A stretch of DNA of 64,000 nt, taken from Prorocentrum cordatum (lineage: Eukaryota; Sar; Dinophyceae; Prorocentrales; Prorocentraceae). Positions 29,622-38,857 of this stretch are shown piece after piece. The first letter of the stretch is position 1. The number at the start of each line of letters is the position of its first letter. Both the position numbers and the translations under genes were made by a program. Below the pieces are notes generated by a model. That model did not search any database, had not been told where the DNA came from, and saw only the letters and a program-made list of their open reading frames with translations. Location: the NCBI GenBank assembly GCA_963575745.1, contig CAUYUJ010014174.1, positions 159,001 through 223,000 on the forward strand. Direction: 5' to 3'.

Positions 29622-32600
29622 ATGCCCTTGGCGCCCGCCTTCTTGGAGGGGGGGCCTTCGCGTGGCCGGGGTACGCCGCCGCAGACAGTCTGCACCGACG
29701 CTGCTACGGCTGCTAGGCGTGTTTGGGCGCAGCGAGGGCGTGAGGGTAGGAATGCGCTCCTCCAGCGATGCTGTTGCGGCCCCGCAGGGAGGAGTACGTT
29801 CCGCCACCACGCCCCTCGCTCTGCTCCGAACCGCCCCTCGGATCCATTCGGCCATTTTGGCCGTCACCTGCCTCAGTCGAGCGCTCCCCCCATGGGGCCT
29901 GCAGCCCCTGAGGTTGGTGTTCTTGCTGGTGCTTGTTCTCCTTCAAGCACCCCTGCTGCTCTTGCCAACGTCGCGCCATTTGTCGCTGACTTGTCTGCCT
30001 TGCTGCGCCTGTTTCCAGGCGCGAACATTGATATCACCCACTGGGCGGCAGCGCTGTCCCAGGTTGGGATGGGTGCTCGATGTTCTCTTGGATCTTTCTC
30101 CCGCTCATCAATGCGTGCAATGGACAGGGACGACCCGTACCTTTTGGGGCCGCCTCCCCGCGATCCTTGGCCGTGCCCGCCTGCTCCACCTCTTGGTCCC
30201 CCGCCTGACGGCTTGTCGGCGAGGCGCAGGGAGCGCTGGAGATTGCGGCGCGCGGCGCGGACGCTCGCGCAGTATTCTGTTATTGCGTTGAACTGGCTCA
30301 CTTTGGGTCATCCTAGCCTCGCTCCCGCCGAGGCTCGCGTCCGCGCCACGGTCTCGCCCTGCCAGGAGGGCGTCCGCACCCGTATCGAACGGTTGTGTCG
30401 GATCGCAGTTCGCCTTGCCCGTGGTGGCAAGAGCGACTTAGGTCGAGCCTTCGCCAAGTTCGACTCTACTGAGGTCTCGCTCCATGGCCTGGCCACCCAT
30501 GTTGCAGCTTTGGAGGCCTCCTTCACCTCCTCTTCTTCCGTGCCCGCCCCCATGCGGCACTGCCCGACCAGCGCTCCTTCCGTGCCTGGTTCGCTGGCGT
30601 CTGCGGCGGCTTGGGACTCCACCCAGGTCGAGCCCTTCGATTTAAAAGTCAGGGCGTCTCGCATTAAGTGGGATTACTCGCCAGTGTTTGATCCCATTCC
30701 ATTTCTCTCTGACGCTCGAGTCCGCGAAGCGTTCATCAATCCAGAGGAGATGCGGCTCCCGGCGTCAGAGTGGCCTGCTGGCCAAAAGGGGGCGCGTGTC
30801 CATATGGACCGCGCCGAGCTGTGGGCCCTGCTCCAGAAGTGGGATGCCTGCGGCGCCCTGTACCTGACTCCTGCTTCGGACCTCGCCTGGGATGAAGCCT
30901 GCGGAGCTTTCAGGGTACCGAAGGACAGCGACTTCGACAGGCTGATCCTGAACCCAACGGTCGTGAACAGCCGCTGTGCCTCAATCTCGTCCAGCACCCA
31001 GCGCCTTGGCCAGGGTTTCCTGCTGTGCCGTTTGGGTCTGGCGCCTGGGGAGTGGCTGGCAGTTTCTTGCGACGACCTACGGGAGTTTTACTACACTTTC
31101 CGCGTTCCTCCCGCGCGCGCCAGGCGTAACGCCCTTCGCGTTCGTCTGCCATCATCCCGCTTCAAGGCCTTTCGAGCCTGGCGCCCCGAGCTCGAAGGTG
31201 TGGACGTCGCGCCTTGCCTCAATGCTCTAGCGATGGGCGACAACATGGCGGTGGAGATTGCCAACTCTGCACATGAAGGCGTCTTGCACAGCTTCGGGGC
31301 CTTGCGGCCTCACGAGCAGGTTGTCCACCGCTCGCCCTTCCCGCGGGGACCGTTTGTCGAGATGCTGAATATTGATGACCATACAGGTTTTCAGAAGCTC
31401 TCGTGGCATGGCTCCGCTCCTCGCCCCGACGACCCCTGTCGTCGTGATCGTGAGGTCTTCGCCGCCTGCGATGCAGGCTACCCGCGCGTGGGCCTGATTC
31501 AGCATCCAGGCAAGCGCGCGCGCGGCGAAACGCACAAGGTGGTGGTGGGCGCCGAGGTGGAAGGGCGCATAGGCATCGTCTGCGCTCCCTTAGTGCGGAC
31601 GGTGGCCTTGTGCAGGCTGACCCTGATCCAAATCTACCTCGGCATCACCACACGCTCCCTGTTAGCCTCTCTTGTGGGCTGCTGGGTCCAGGTGTTCCTC
31701 TATCGCCGTCCGATGCTCGCCATTTTCACGCACGTCTACAACTTCCTGTCGCGCCTGGCGACCGAGGAGGGCATTGAATACGACTTGCCTCCTTATGTTC
31801 GCGACGAGCTTTTGGCCTGCACCTTTTTAGCCTTTACGGCTATAACCGACCTTCGGGCGCAGCCTTGCCCCGAGGTGTTCGGTACGGACGCGTCTCTCGG
31901 CTGGGGGGGCGTTGTCCGCGCTCCTATCAGCCCGCAGCTCTCCGCCGAGCTGTGGCGCAGATCGGAGCACGGGGGGTGGCACACGATCCTGCACAATCGG
32001 AGCCTCCTCGCCGTACTCAGCCGCGGCGTGCCCTTGGGCCCTGAGCTCACCCAACTGCATCGCGACCTGGGGCTCCCGTCTATTGAGCCCCCCGTCGCGC
32101 CGCGTTGGGTCACCGAGCTATCAGAGGCGCTGCGCTTTCGGCTCGCGTACAAATGGGAGTTTCGCATGCCCCGTCACATCAATATCCTTGAGACAACGGT
32201 GTATAAGAGCTTGTGCAAGTACTGCTGTATTCGCCTCCCTGACTCTCGTATCCCCGTTCTCTTGGATTCAAAAGTGGCTTTGGGCGCGACCGCTCACGGG
32301 CGCAGTAGCTCTCCTGGTCTATCTCACGTTCTTTCGACCACTTTGCCCTATGTGATAGGAGGAGGTTTATATATGGGAGGCATGTACGTGCCTACGGACG
32401 TGCACAGGGCCGACGACCCCACGCGGAACCGTGCGGTGAGGCCCCCGTCCCGTGACCCTCCCGCCTGGTTAGTTGAAGCAGAGAGAGGAGAATTTACTCG
32501 CTTTGATTGCATTGCGTACGCCGACTCCCGCTCGTCATTCCCTACTTGTCTCTGGGGCCGATTTGTTGCGCAGCTTGTGGCTCGAGGCCCCGAGGGGCTG

Positions 32601-33050
32601 CTCAGCCACCGCTGGGCGGCCGCCCCCCCCCCTCGGAGGGCGCGGGGATGGCCGCCGACGCCGCCAGCGACGGCGCCCAGGGGGAGGCACCTGACCCCTC
32701 GGGCGCCGCCGAGAGCAGCAGTGAAGCTGCTCTCGCCAGCGGAGAGCGTCGCGGGCCTCGCAACGCGCTCTTCGCTGACAGCGAACGGCCTCTCGCGTCC
32801 TCGGCAGACGCCACGCCAAAAGCGTCTGCCTCCGCGGAGGGCGGCTCGCCCGGCCCCGACCCTGGCGCCGCCAGCGCAGGATCGGCTCCCCAGGCCGCCA
32901 AGCGTGCTCCGCCACTGGCCCTCCGCTCCAAGGCCGCGGCGGCCCCTCCGCCTGCTATCGGGGTGGGCTCGTCGCGCGTCGGCTCGCGGGAAGCGCCAAA
33001 GGGGGCCTCAGCAGCTACCCCCCGCACCTTCCAGCGAGCGGCCAGGGTGA
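29622..33050 (+). CDS. YR element 2 ORF2: reverse transcriptase and RNase H
   Basis: 1142 aa from ATG 29622, two bases after the ORF1 stop. The frame is also open far upstream inside ORF1, but that part is only a shadow. RT: FRVPKDSDFDRLILNPTVVN, motif A with CDDLREFYYTF (Asp at about residue 484), ALAMGDNMAVEIANSAH in the motif B region, and motif C LNIDDHTGF (Asp pair at 585-586). RNase H: GTDASLGWGGV (Asp about 756), NILETT (Glu about 857), LLDSKVALG (Asp about 882) and VHRADDPTRNR (about 931). All acidic residues needed for both activities are present. It makes the DNA copy of the element. The last 200 residues (past 32450) are low-complexity and overlap ORF3. Confidence 0.85.
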   Translation: MPLAPAFLEGGPSRGRGTPPQTVCTDAATAARRVWAQRGREGRNALLQRCCCGPAGRSTFRHHAPRSAPNRPSDPFGHFGRHLPQSSAPPMGPAAPEVGVLAGACSPSSTPAALANVAPFVADLSALLRLFPGANIDITHWAAALSQVGMGARCSLGSFSRSSMRAMDRDDPYLLGPPPRDPWPCPPAPPLGPPPDGLSARRRERWRLRRAARTLAQYSVIALNWLTLGHPSLAPAEARVRATVSPCQEGVRTRIERLCRIAVRLARGGKSDLGRAFAKFDSTEVSLHGLATHVAALEASFTSSSSVPAPMRHCPTSAPSVPGSLASAAAWDSTQVEPFDLKVRASRIKWDYSPVFDPIPFLSDARVREAFINPEEMRLPASEWPAGQKGARVHMDRAELWALLQKWDACGALYLTPASDLAWDEACGAFRVPKDSDFDRLILNPTVVNSRCASISSSTQRLGQGFLLCRLGLAPGEWLAVSCDDLREFYYTFRVPPARARRNALRVRLPSSRFKAFRAWRPELEGVDVAPCLNALAMGDNMAVEIANSAHEGVLHSFGALRPHEQVVHRSPFPRGPFVEMLNIDDHTGFQKLSWHGSAPRPDDPCRRDREVFAACDAGYPRVGLIQHPGKRARGETHKVVVGAEVEGRIGIVCAPLVRTVALCRLTLIQIYLGITTRSLLASLVGCWVQVFLYRRPMLAIFTHVYNFLSRLATEEGIEYDLPPYVRDELLACTFLAFTAITDLRAQPCPEVFGTDASLGWGGVVRAPISPQLSAELWRRSEHGGWHTILHNRSLLAVLSRGVPLGPELTQLHRDLGLPSIEPPVAPRWVTELSEALRFRLAYKWEFRMPRHINILETTVYKSLCKYCCIRLPDSRIPVLLDSKVALGATAHGRSSSPGLSHVLSTTLPYVIGGGLYMGGMYVPTDVHRADDPTRNRAVRPPSRDPPAWLVEAERGEFTRFDCIAYADSRSSFPTCLWGRFVAQLVARGPEGLLSHRWAAAPPPRRARGWPPTPPATAPRGRHLTPRAPPRAAVKLLSPAESVAGLATRSSLTANGLSRPRQTPRQKRLPPRRAARPAPTLAPPAQDRLPRPPSVLRHWPSAPRPRRPLRLLSGWARRASARGKRQRGPQQLPPAPSSERPG
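29745..29794 (+). repeat. 50-bp repeat inside YR element 2, copy 1
   Basis: GGTAGG..GCGCTCCTCCAGCGATG..; 46 of 50 bases match 34981-35030. It lies early in ORF2. Confidence 0.8.
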
Positions 33051-36000
33051 GCGCCTCTCGCCAACTGCTTGGCGTAGTGGACGGGGCCTCGCGCGGCACA
33101 ATTGAGGCCGCCTTCAGGCGCCAGTCCCTAGTCTACCATCCAGACAGGACTCCCGCGCACCTGGGCGCCGACGAGCGAGCAGCCCGCGCGCTGAAGTGGA
33201 AGCAGCTCTGTGACGCCAAGTCAGTGTTGCTCCAGGCCGTCTCGCAGGCCGCCGCGCCGCCCGATGTTCCTAGCACGGGCGGCGACGGTCCTGCCGCCCG
33301 CGCCTACGCCCGGGCCAAGGCGGCAGGAAAGGGCGCCCGCAAGGGCAAGCTGGCTCCAGGGTCGACCATGGCCCTTCAGGCGCTCGAAGAGGCGGTCTCC
33401 TCGCGGGTCGCCCTTGCGAGCGCCGAGCTGGCCCCTCGGGCTGCCCTCCCCGCCTCGGGCGCGCCTCTCCCGAGGGGCGGGGTTTCGTCTGCCCTCGCGA
33501 CGCGGGCGGCTGAGTCGGATGCCACCCTCGTCTCCGCCGTGTCGCGCGGCCGCGTGGAGCTCGACGCACTCCGCACCGCGCGTGCCGACGCCACCAGGCG
33601 CACGGTGCAGGCTCCTGCACGCGGCGAAGGAGAGCGTGCCGTCGCTCGTGCCGAGCTCGCGGAAGGGATGGCCGATCGCGCCTACTTCCGACGCGTGCGC
33701 GAGGCCGCCAGTCGAGAGGCCGCGGGCTTGCCGCGCACTGCTCCCGTCCAGCTGGGTCGGGATTGGCGCAAAACCTTGCGCGCCGTCCTGCACAACGCTG
33801 AGGTCTCGACGGGCCTCGCCATCGCAGAACGTGCCGCTCGTGCTGGGGACGCACCCGCGTCGTCCACTGGCCGCTCCTTGGCCGAGGTGGAGGCTGAGGA
33901 CCCGCGCGCCTTGGCAAGGCCCGCCGACGACCCTGCGTCCAGCTTCAGCCGTCGTGAGCGGCGCGCGGTCCGCGCCCGCCTGGGCCCGCGGGATGAAGCG
34001 GTCGAGGACCAGCCCAACCGCGGTGGTCACGCGCCGCACTCCGCCTCGCGCACGGGCGCCGCGCGCACCAGGCGCGCCGCCAGGCAGCGGCGGGCTTCGA
34101 TGGCGGCGCTCCCCGCCCCTGAGGGGGGGGCCGCCACGGCGCCTGGCCGCAGGGCGCGTCGCACTGCCAATGCGCGCCGCTGGGCAGGCGCGGCACGCCC
34201 CAGCTCCGCCGCGGGAGTGGGCTCCCCACCGCGGAGCCGCAGCCCTGCCCGCAGCCGTACGCGGTCTCCAAACCCGTACGGGACCGACCGCACCTCTCCC
34301 TCGGGGGGCTGCTCGTCGCCTCCCGTCGACGGCCCGATCTCGCCCGAGGAGCCGTCGGAGCCGCCTGCGGGGGAGGCATCGGAGGGCCCGCACACTCCTG
34401 ACGGGTCCCCGCCCGCGAGCGTTCGCAGCCGCTCGAGAGCGGAGCCCGCGTGCGACGAGGACTCTCCGACGGAGCTCGAGGACGTCGTGCTGAGTGCCCT
34501 CGCAGACTCCTCGATGGACCTCGAGCGCGTCGTGGCGGGCCTGAACCCCGAGGTCCTCCGCCGCCTGCAGGCGGCCTTCCCTCGCCGCTCGGGGGCCTCT
34601 CCGCCCGCCGCTCGCGCCTCGGTTCGCAGTCGCTCTCGGGGCCGCGGCACGCGTGTAGGCTCCGAGACTCCGCGGCCCGTGCCCCCGCCGCCGCCGCCGC
34701 CCCCTCACCACTCTGGTGGGCGTGCGGCGTCGCGATCCCGCGCGTCGACCGCAGGCCAGGGGCTTAGTCGGGCCGTCGCGCGCGGCTCCTCTCGCGCGCC
34801 TTCGCGTCAGGCGACGTCGCCTCGGCGTCGCGAGGTGCGCTCCCCTCGAGTCGCTCCGAAGCGGCGCCCGAGCCCCGCTACTGCGCAGCGGCCAGCCACG
34901 TCCCGCCATGGTGCGAGCTCGGGCGACGCCCACGCAGGCAGCTCCCGCGCGGACTCCGCTGCTCAGGCCCCTCAGTCTTCGGTAGGCACGCGCTCCTCCA
35001 GCGATGCCGTTGCGGCCCCGCAGGGCGGAGGGCGTGCCGCCGAGGAAAGGGGGTCTTCGAGCGGCCCCGCGCCTGGCCGAGATTCAGGGCACGAGCTGCA
35101 TCCCAGCGGCTCCCACAGCGGCGACGCTGGGAGCGCCGCGGCTGCAGCCTTCGCAGCGCGGCGCACGGCCTCCGCGGCCGTTGAGCAGCCCTTGCCTCCA
35201 GGGGCCGCCACCGCCCTAGCGTGGCGTCTCAACCTCGGCGGTGAGAAGGTCACAGTGGTGAGGTGGGGACCCGCCTGGCAAGCTGCCTTCCAGAGCGCGG
35301 CGTCGTGGCTGAGGTCTTTCGCACCCGCAGGGGCCGCCGAGCCCGAGGGCAGAGATGACCTGCACTGCCTCCTGCAGGCCTTGCACGCCTATAAGCGCCT
35401 GTTTCAGACAGGCGGCGCCGAGCCGATCGACGAAGCCTCGTGGTTGCATCCTTACGTGGCCGCCGTCGAGCCCGAGGCTATCCCCGCGGGCGCTGACCTC
35501 CAAGCCATGGGGGCGGGCGCCATCCGTGGCATCGGGCTCGGCTCAAAGATCGAGCACAGGAGGCGCGCGGGCAAGTTGGCCTGCCTTTTCGACCTTCTGT
35601 ACCACGTGCAGGACGGTCACGGCGCCATCCCAGCAGCGCTGTGGGGATCTCATTCCCCTCCGTCCGAGATCCTCGACGCGTTCGCGGAGGTGGTGCCCGT
35701 TCCACATCATTCGGGCCTCACGTCCTCGGCAGCTCGTTCCGAGCTCGCCGAATCGGCCGCAGCTGCGCGCGCCGAGCCGCGCCCGCCCTTTGACTGGGCG
35801 ACCCTCGAGGGAGGGGGCGCTCTGCCCGCCGAGATCGAAGCAGGGGCTCGCCGTGCTCACCGTAACATGGGCGGATCCTTCACCTCGGCGCGGGCGATGC
35901 TGGCGGAGGCGTCGGGGTTCGAGACCGACGGGCGGGACACCCTCGTTCCGCCCTTCTACGCGTCCAGGAGCAGGAGGGCCGCCACGCTGATCAGCTCTCC

Positions 36001-37144
36001 CAGCCCTGGCCGCCCTGCGCTCATCCTGTGGTGCGTCTGCGGCCTCTGCATCTCTCTGGGAGCCGCGGCGCCGACCGCAGGCCAAGGGCTTAGTCGGGCT
36101 GCGCCTTCCGCGCCCGCTCGCCCTCCGCGCACTCCCTTCGTGCGCGATTCTCACCTCACCTCCGCGTATCTCGATCGTCGCTCGAGATCGATTGATGCGT
36201 TCGAACTGTGGTTAGCAGAACACACTGGCGTGCCGCCCGCCACTCTTTACCGTAGCGGGCTACTTCTCGCCCGCTTCCTCGCGACCTTCGGCGTGTGGCT
36301 TCATGATGCAGGTTTCCCTCATTATATTCTGGTTCATGCCATCTTGGGAATCCAGAGCGCTCATCCGCATTGGAAGGCCTTTCTAACAGAAGCTTGGGAC
36401 GTAGCGAAACAATGGAAGCTCGCGGAGCCGCCAAAGCTCCGCCCGCCCTTACCTCGCGCTCTGCTGCGCGCTATGGTCGGTCTCTGTTTCGCCTGGGACT
36501 GGCCTGTGATGGCGGCCTTGCTGCTCATGGGCTTTACGATGTTCCTCAGGCCTGGCGAGCTGCTGGCGTCACGCCGCTGTGACTTGTCGCTTCCTTGCGA
36601 CCGCCTCGAAGTTGAAGGGGATGCTTTTCTTTCGATTCTTGTTCCAAAGACCAGGAGAACGTACCCGACGCAGCATGCTCGCTGCTCCGATCGGGGCACG
36701 GTGAAGATTCTGAATCAAGTGTTTGGGCGGTTGGCTTCCACCGATCCTCTCGCCCCTTTCGGTGCGAGCGGCTTCCGTACTCGGTGGAATCATTTGCTTT
36801 CGGCCCTGGGCGTCCCTCTTGCCAAAGCGGGTCAGGGGCTCAACCTGACGCCCGCATGTCTGCGGGGCTCTGGCGCAACAGACTTCTATATCGCTACGGA
36901 AGACGTCCCTCGCGTCTTCTGGCGGGGGCGTTGGCGTCAGGCTTCCAGTGCTGAGCGCTACCTGCAAGCCGCCGCCGCTTCCACAGTTCTTGCTGCGCTG
37001 CCCGTGCCCGCACGGGCGCGGATCCTGTTCTTCGCCACCGCCAGCGACCGCCTTGTCGCTTCATTTCTCCAAGTCGGCCCCGCCGCTTGGCCTGCCCTAC
37101 TTGCGGCCGCCCGCCGAAACCTTGTCACTTCGCAAGGTCCTTGA
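32648..37144 (+). CDS. YR element 2 ORF3: DnaJ J domain fused to tyrosine recombinase
   Basis: 1498 aa from ATG 32648, which overlaps ORF2 by 403 nt; the frame is also open from 32507. Residues about 135-200 form a J domain: SASRQLLGVVDGAS, IEAAFRRQSLVYHPDR with the His-Pro-Asp motif at 164-166 (33137-33145), then KWKQLCDAKSVLLQAV. A long disordered Ser/Arg/Pro-rich region follows, then a helical part (GDDLHCLLQ-like, 35340 on) and from about 36120 the recombinase. Its residues are FLRPGE (Arg 1301), VPKTRR (Lys), ACLRGSGAT (Arg 1406), RGRW (Trp 1429) and ERYLQ (Tyr 1438, codon 36959-36961). The recombinase integrates the circular DNA. The J domain may recruit Hsp70; that role is inferred. 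Confidence 0.8.
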   Translation: MAADAASDGAQGEAPDPSGAAESSSEAALASGERRGPRNALFADSERPLASSADATPKASASAEGGSPGPDPGAASAGSAPQAAKRAPPLALRSKAAAAPPPAIGVGSSRVGSREAPKGASAATPRTFQRAARVSASRQLLGVVDGASRGTIEAAFRRQSLVYHPDRTPAHLGADERAARALKWKQLCDAKSVLLQAVSQAAAPPDVPSTGGDGPAARAYARAKAAGKGARKGKLAPGSTMALQALEEAVSSRVALASAELAPRAALPASGAPLPRGGVSSALATRAAESDATLVSAVSRGRVELDALRTARADATRRTVQAPARGEGERAVARAELAEGMADRAYFRRVREAASREAAGLPRTAPVQLGRDWRKTLRAVLHNAEVSTGLAIAERAARAGDAPASSTGRSLAEVEAEDPRALARPADDPASSFSRRERRAVRARLGPRDEAVEDQPNRGGHAPHSASRTGAARTRRAARQRRASMAALPAPEGGAATAPGRRARRTANARRWAGAARPSSAAGVGSPPRSRSPARSRTRSPNPYGTDRTSPSGGCSSPPVDGPISPEEPSEPPAGEASEGPHTPDGSPPASVRSRSRAEPACDEDSPTELEDVVLSALADSSMDLERVVAGLNPEVLRRLQAAFPRRSGASPPAARASVRSRSRGRGTRVGSETPRPVPPPPPPPPHHSGGRAASRSRASTAGQGLSRAVARGSSRAPSRQATSPRRREVRSPRVAPKRRPSPATAQRPATSRHGASSGDAHAGSSRADSAAQAPQSSVGTRSSSDAVAAPQGGGRAAEERGSSSGPAPGRDSGHELHPSGSHSGDAGSAAAAAFAARRTASAAVEQPLPPGAATALAWRLNLGGEKVTVVRWGPAWQAAFQSAASWLRSFAPAGAAEPEGRDDLHCLLQALHAYKRLFQTGGAEPIDEASWLHPYVAAVEPEAIPAGADLQAMGAGAIRGIGLGSKIEHRRRAGKLACLFDLLYHVQDGHGAIPAALWGSHSPPSEILDAFAEVVPVPHHSGLTSSAARSELAESAAAARAEPRPPFDWATLEGGGALPAEIEAGARRAHRNMGGSFTSARAMLAEASGFETDGRDTLVPPFYASRSRRAATLISSPSPGRPALILWCVCGLCISLGAAAPTAGQGLSRAAPSAPARPPRTPFVRDSHLTSAYLDRRSRSIDAFELWLAEHTGVPPATLYRSGLLLARFLATFGVWLHDAGFPHYILVHAILGIQSAHPHWKAFLTEAWDVAKQWKLAEPPKLRPPLPRALLRAMVGLCFAWDWPVMAALLLMGFTMFLRPGELLASRRCDLSLPCDRLEVEGDAFLSILVPKTRRTYPTQHARCSDRGTVKILNQVFGRLASTDPLAPFGASGFRTRWNHLLSALGVPLAKAGQGLNLTPACLRGSGATDFYIATEDVPRVFWRGRWRQASSAERYLQAAAASTVLAALPVPARARILFFATASDRLVASFLQVGPAAWPALLAAARRNLVTSQGP
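34981..35030 (+). repeat. 50-bp repeat inside YR element 2, copy 2
   Basis: Second copy, inside the disordered part of ORF3. A second ORF3-internal repeat (GACCGCAGGCC..GGGCTTAGTC) is at 34746-34774 and 36072-36100. Confidence 0.8.
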
Positions 37145-37155
37145 GCACGGGTATG

Positions 37156-37311
37156 GCTGCCTCGCCGTCGTCGGCGAGCAGGCGGTCTCCCCCGCCTGAC
37201 GCGCGGCGCCCCGGCACGAGCGCGCGGGACGGGCCTGCCCATTTTGGGCCGCCCCGCGCGCGCGAGCCGCGGCCGCGCTCGGAGACAGCTCGCTAGCGCG
37301 CGAGCGGGAGA
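37156..37311 (+). repeat. Split direct repeat B1 of YR element 2
   Basis: Identical to B2. It begins with a hairpin CTCGCCG-TCGT-CGGCGAG and ends with CTCGC-TAGCGC-GCGAG, possible recombinase-binding structures. The ORF3 stop is 12 bp upstream. Confidence 0.85.
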
Positions 37312-37401
37312 ATGCCTCTTCTATTCTCTGTGAGCAAGCTCCTGCTGTCTCCGCAGCTTCTCTGCCCCCCTCCCTCCTCTCCCAATCTAAGGCTGATGGG
37401 C
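37312..37401 (+). repeat. Split direct repeat A2 of YR element 2
   Basis: First 55 bp identical to A1, then a short pyrimidine-rich link to B2. Confidence 0.85.
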
Positions 37402-37557
37402 GCTGCCTCGCCGTCGTCGGCGAGCAGGCGGTCTCCCCCGCCTGACGCGCGGCGCCCCGGCACGAGCGCGCGGGACGGGCCTGCCCATTTTGGGCCGCCC
37501 CGCGCGCGCGAGCCGCGGCCGCGCTCGGAGACAGCTCGCTAGCGCGCGAGCGGGAGA
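37402..37557 (+). repeat. Split direct repeat B2 of YR element 2
   Basis: Ends GAGCGGGAGA followed at once by ATATATATA. Confidence 0.85.
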
Positions 37558-37573
37558 ATATATATATATATAG
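37558..37573. repeat. (TA)n at the 3' border of YR element 2
   Basis: TA run completing the pair with 27039-27064. Confidence 0.85.
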
Positions 37574-37761
37574 TCAAATATCCAGTGTTGGTTTGCTCGG
37601 CGAATGTACGCGAATACATTGACACTTCCACTTGCATATATACAGATCGAGGCATACGTCGGTATATTTATATTTACATATATATATACATATGTATGTG
37701 TGTATGTGGGTGTGTGCGCATTCTGCGCCGAGAGGTGGGGAGAGAAAGAGAGAGAGAGAGA

Positions 37762-37809
<48 letters not shown>

Positions 37810-38445
37810 AACGCCTTCCGCCTTGTGAATGTCCTGCCCCGCGTGTGTGTGTGTATGTGTGTGTGCGCGTGCGTGGAGGGCGCGGGTGTGACCCTGTGTG
37901 TTGCGCGCGGTGGGTTTGTGTGTGGAGAGAGCAAGAGTGTGCCAGAGCAGTCACTACTCTTCCCCGTTAGCTAGCAGCCACCCCCCTCTTCCCAGTCCGA
38001 TATCTATGTTGTGCGCGTGGAGAGAAGGAGGCAGAAAGAGAGAAATAGAGAGAGAGAGAGAGAGAGAAAGCATTCCCCTTCAGTTTTGTTTCATCTGCGT
38101 CGTCCTTGGGGGGTGTGAGGGATATTCGTGTTATTCCCAGTGACCATTTTGTGTTGTGTGTAAGGTGAGAGAGGGAACGAGAGAGAGTGTGAGAGAGATT
38201 GCAACCACTGCACTCAGCATTTCCCCATGTTCATTGTGTATTTGCAGAGAGCGACAGGAAGAGAGCGAGAGAGAGAGAATGAAAGAGAGAGAGAGAGAGA
38301 GAGAGCAACCGCCTCCCTCCTGGCGAACTACGCAGAACAAACAAAGTGAGGTATGTGAAACGAACTGCGTCACGAGCGATAGAAAGTCAAGAGATCGACG
38401 CAGAGAGGGACGAGCAACAGGGATAGAGAGAGAGAGAGAGCAACA
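37574..38445. repeat. (GA)n and (GT)n microsatellites
   Basis: GAGAGA runs at 37743-37807, 38043-38069, 38165-38310 and 38425-38440; GTGTGT near 37845. No gene. Confidence 0.9.
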
Positions 38446-38449
38446 CTTT

Positions 38450-38550
38450 CGACATGCATCGTTATCGTTATCATCGTCATCGTTATCGTTCTCACCTTCA
38501 CCGGTATCATTGCATCATTGTCGTAATCATGTCTGGCCTCATCATCGTTA
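38450..38550. repeat. CATCGTTATCGT repeat
   Basis: Imperfect hexamers ATCGTT/ATCATC. Confidence 0.75.
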
Positions 38551-38732
38551 GCATCGCCAGCGCGACGCGATTGAACACGCCACCAGTGGCTATTTGCAGT
38601 AGAAAGGGCGCGAACGTCGAGCAAGGCAGTCGCCCCCCCCTCCCGCCCCCTCGGGGGACAGACTTTCCCGCTGTTTGACGGCCCCAGGGGCCCAGTGAGG
38701 GCCTTGCCGCGGCCGGAAACGAGTCGGCGCAG

Positions 38733-38845
38733 ATGTCGTCGCGATCTCCGCGACGCGAGGAGGAGGTCAGGGCCCCTCCTCCGCGCACCCGGGTCTGGCG
38801 GGGAGGGGGCGGCGGACCAAGAAGGAGGAAGGGATCGAACCATGT
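38733..38845 (+). other. Exon-like island 4
   Basis: Reads SSRSPRREEEVRAPPPRTRV in one frame, Arg/Glu/Pro-rich, near a GGA tract. Possible exon, product unknown. Confidence 0.2.
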
Positions 38846-38857
38846 TCGTTTCCGGTT

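Larger units (their letters stand above)
27065..37557 (+). mobile_element. YR retroelement 2, apparently intact, with J domain
   Basis: About 10.5 kb in order A1 (27065-27119), ORF0, ORF1 (Gag-like), ORF2 (RT/RNase H), ORF3 (J domain and tyrosine recombinase), B1, A2, B2. A1 and A2 are identical over 55 bp and B1 and B2 identical over about 156 bp, so the insertion is young or the repeats are kept identical. (TA)n lies on both sides. All four ORFs are open. Seen: structure, repeats, motifs. Inferred: possible mobility. Confidence 0.85.

Noticed and set aside
37574-38445. Frames rich in Arg-Glu or Leu-Ser
   Set aside because: Translations of (GA)n.
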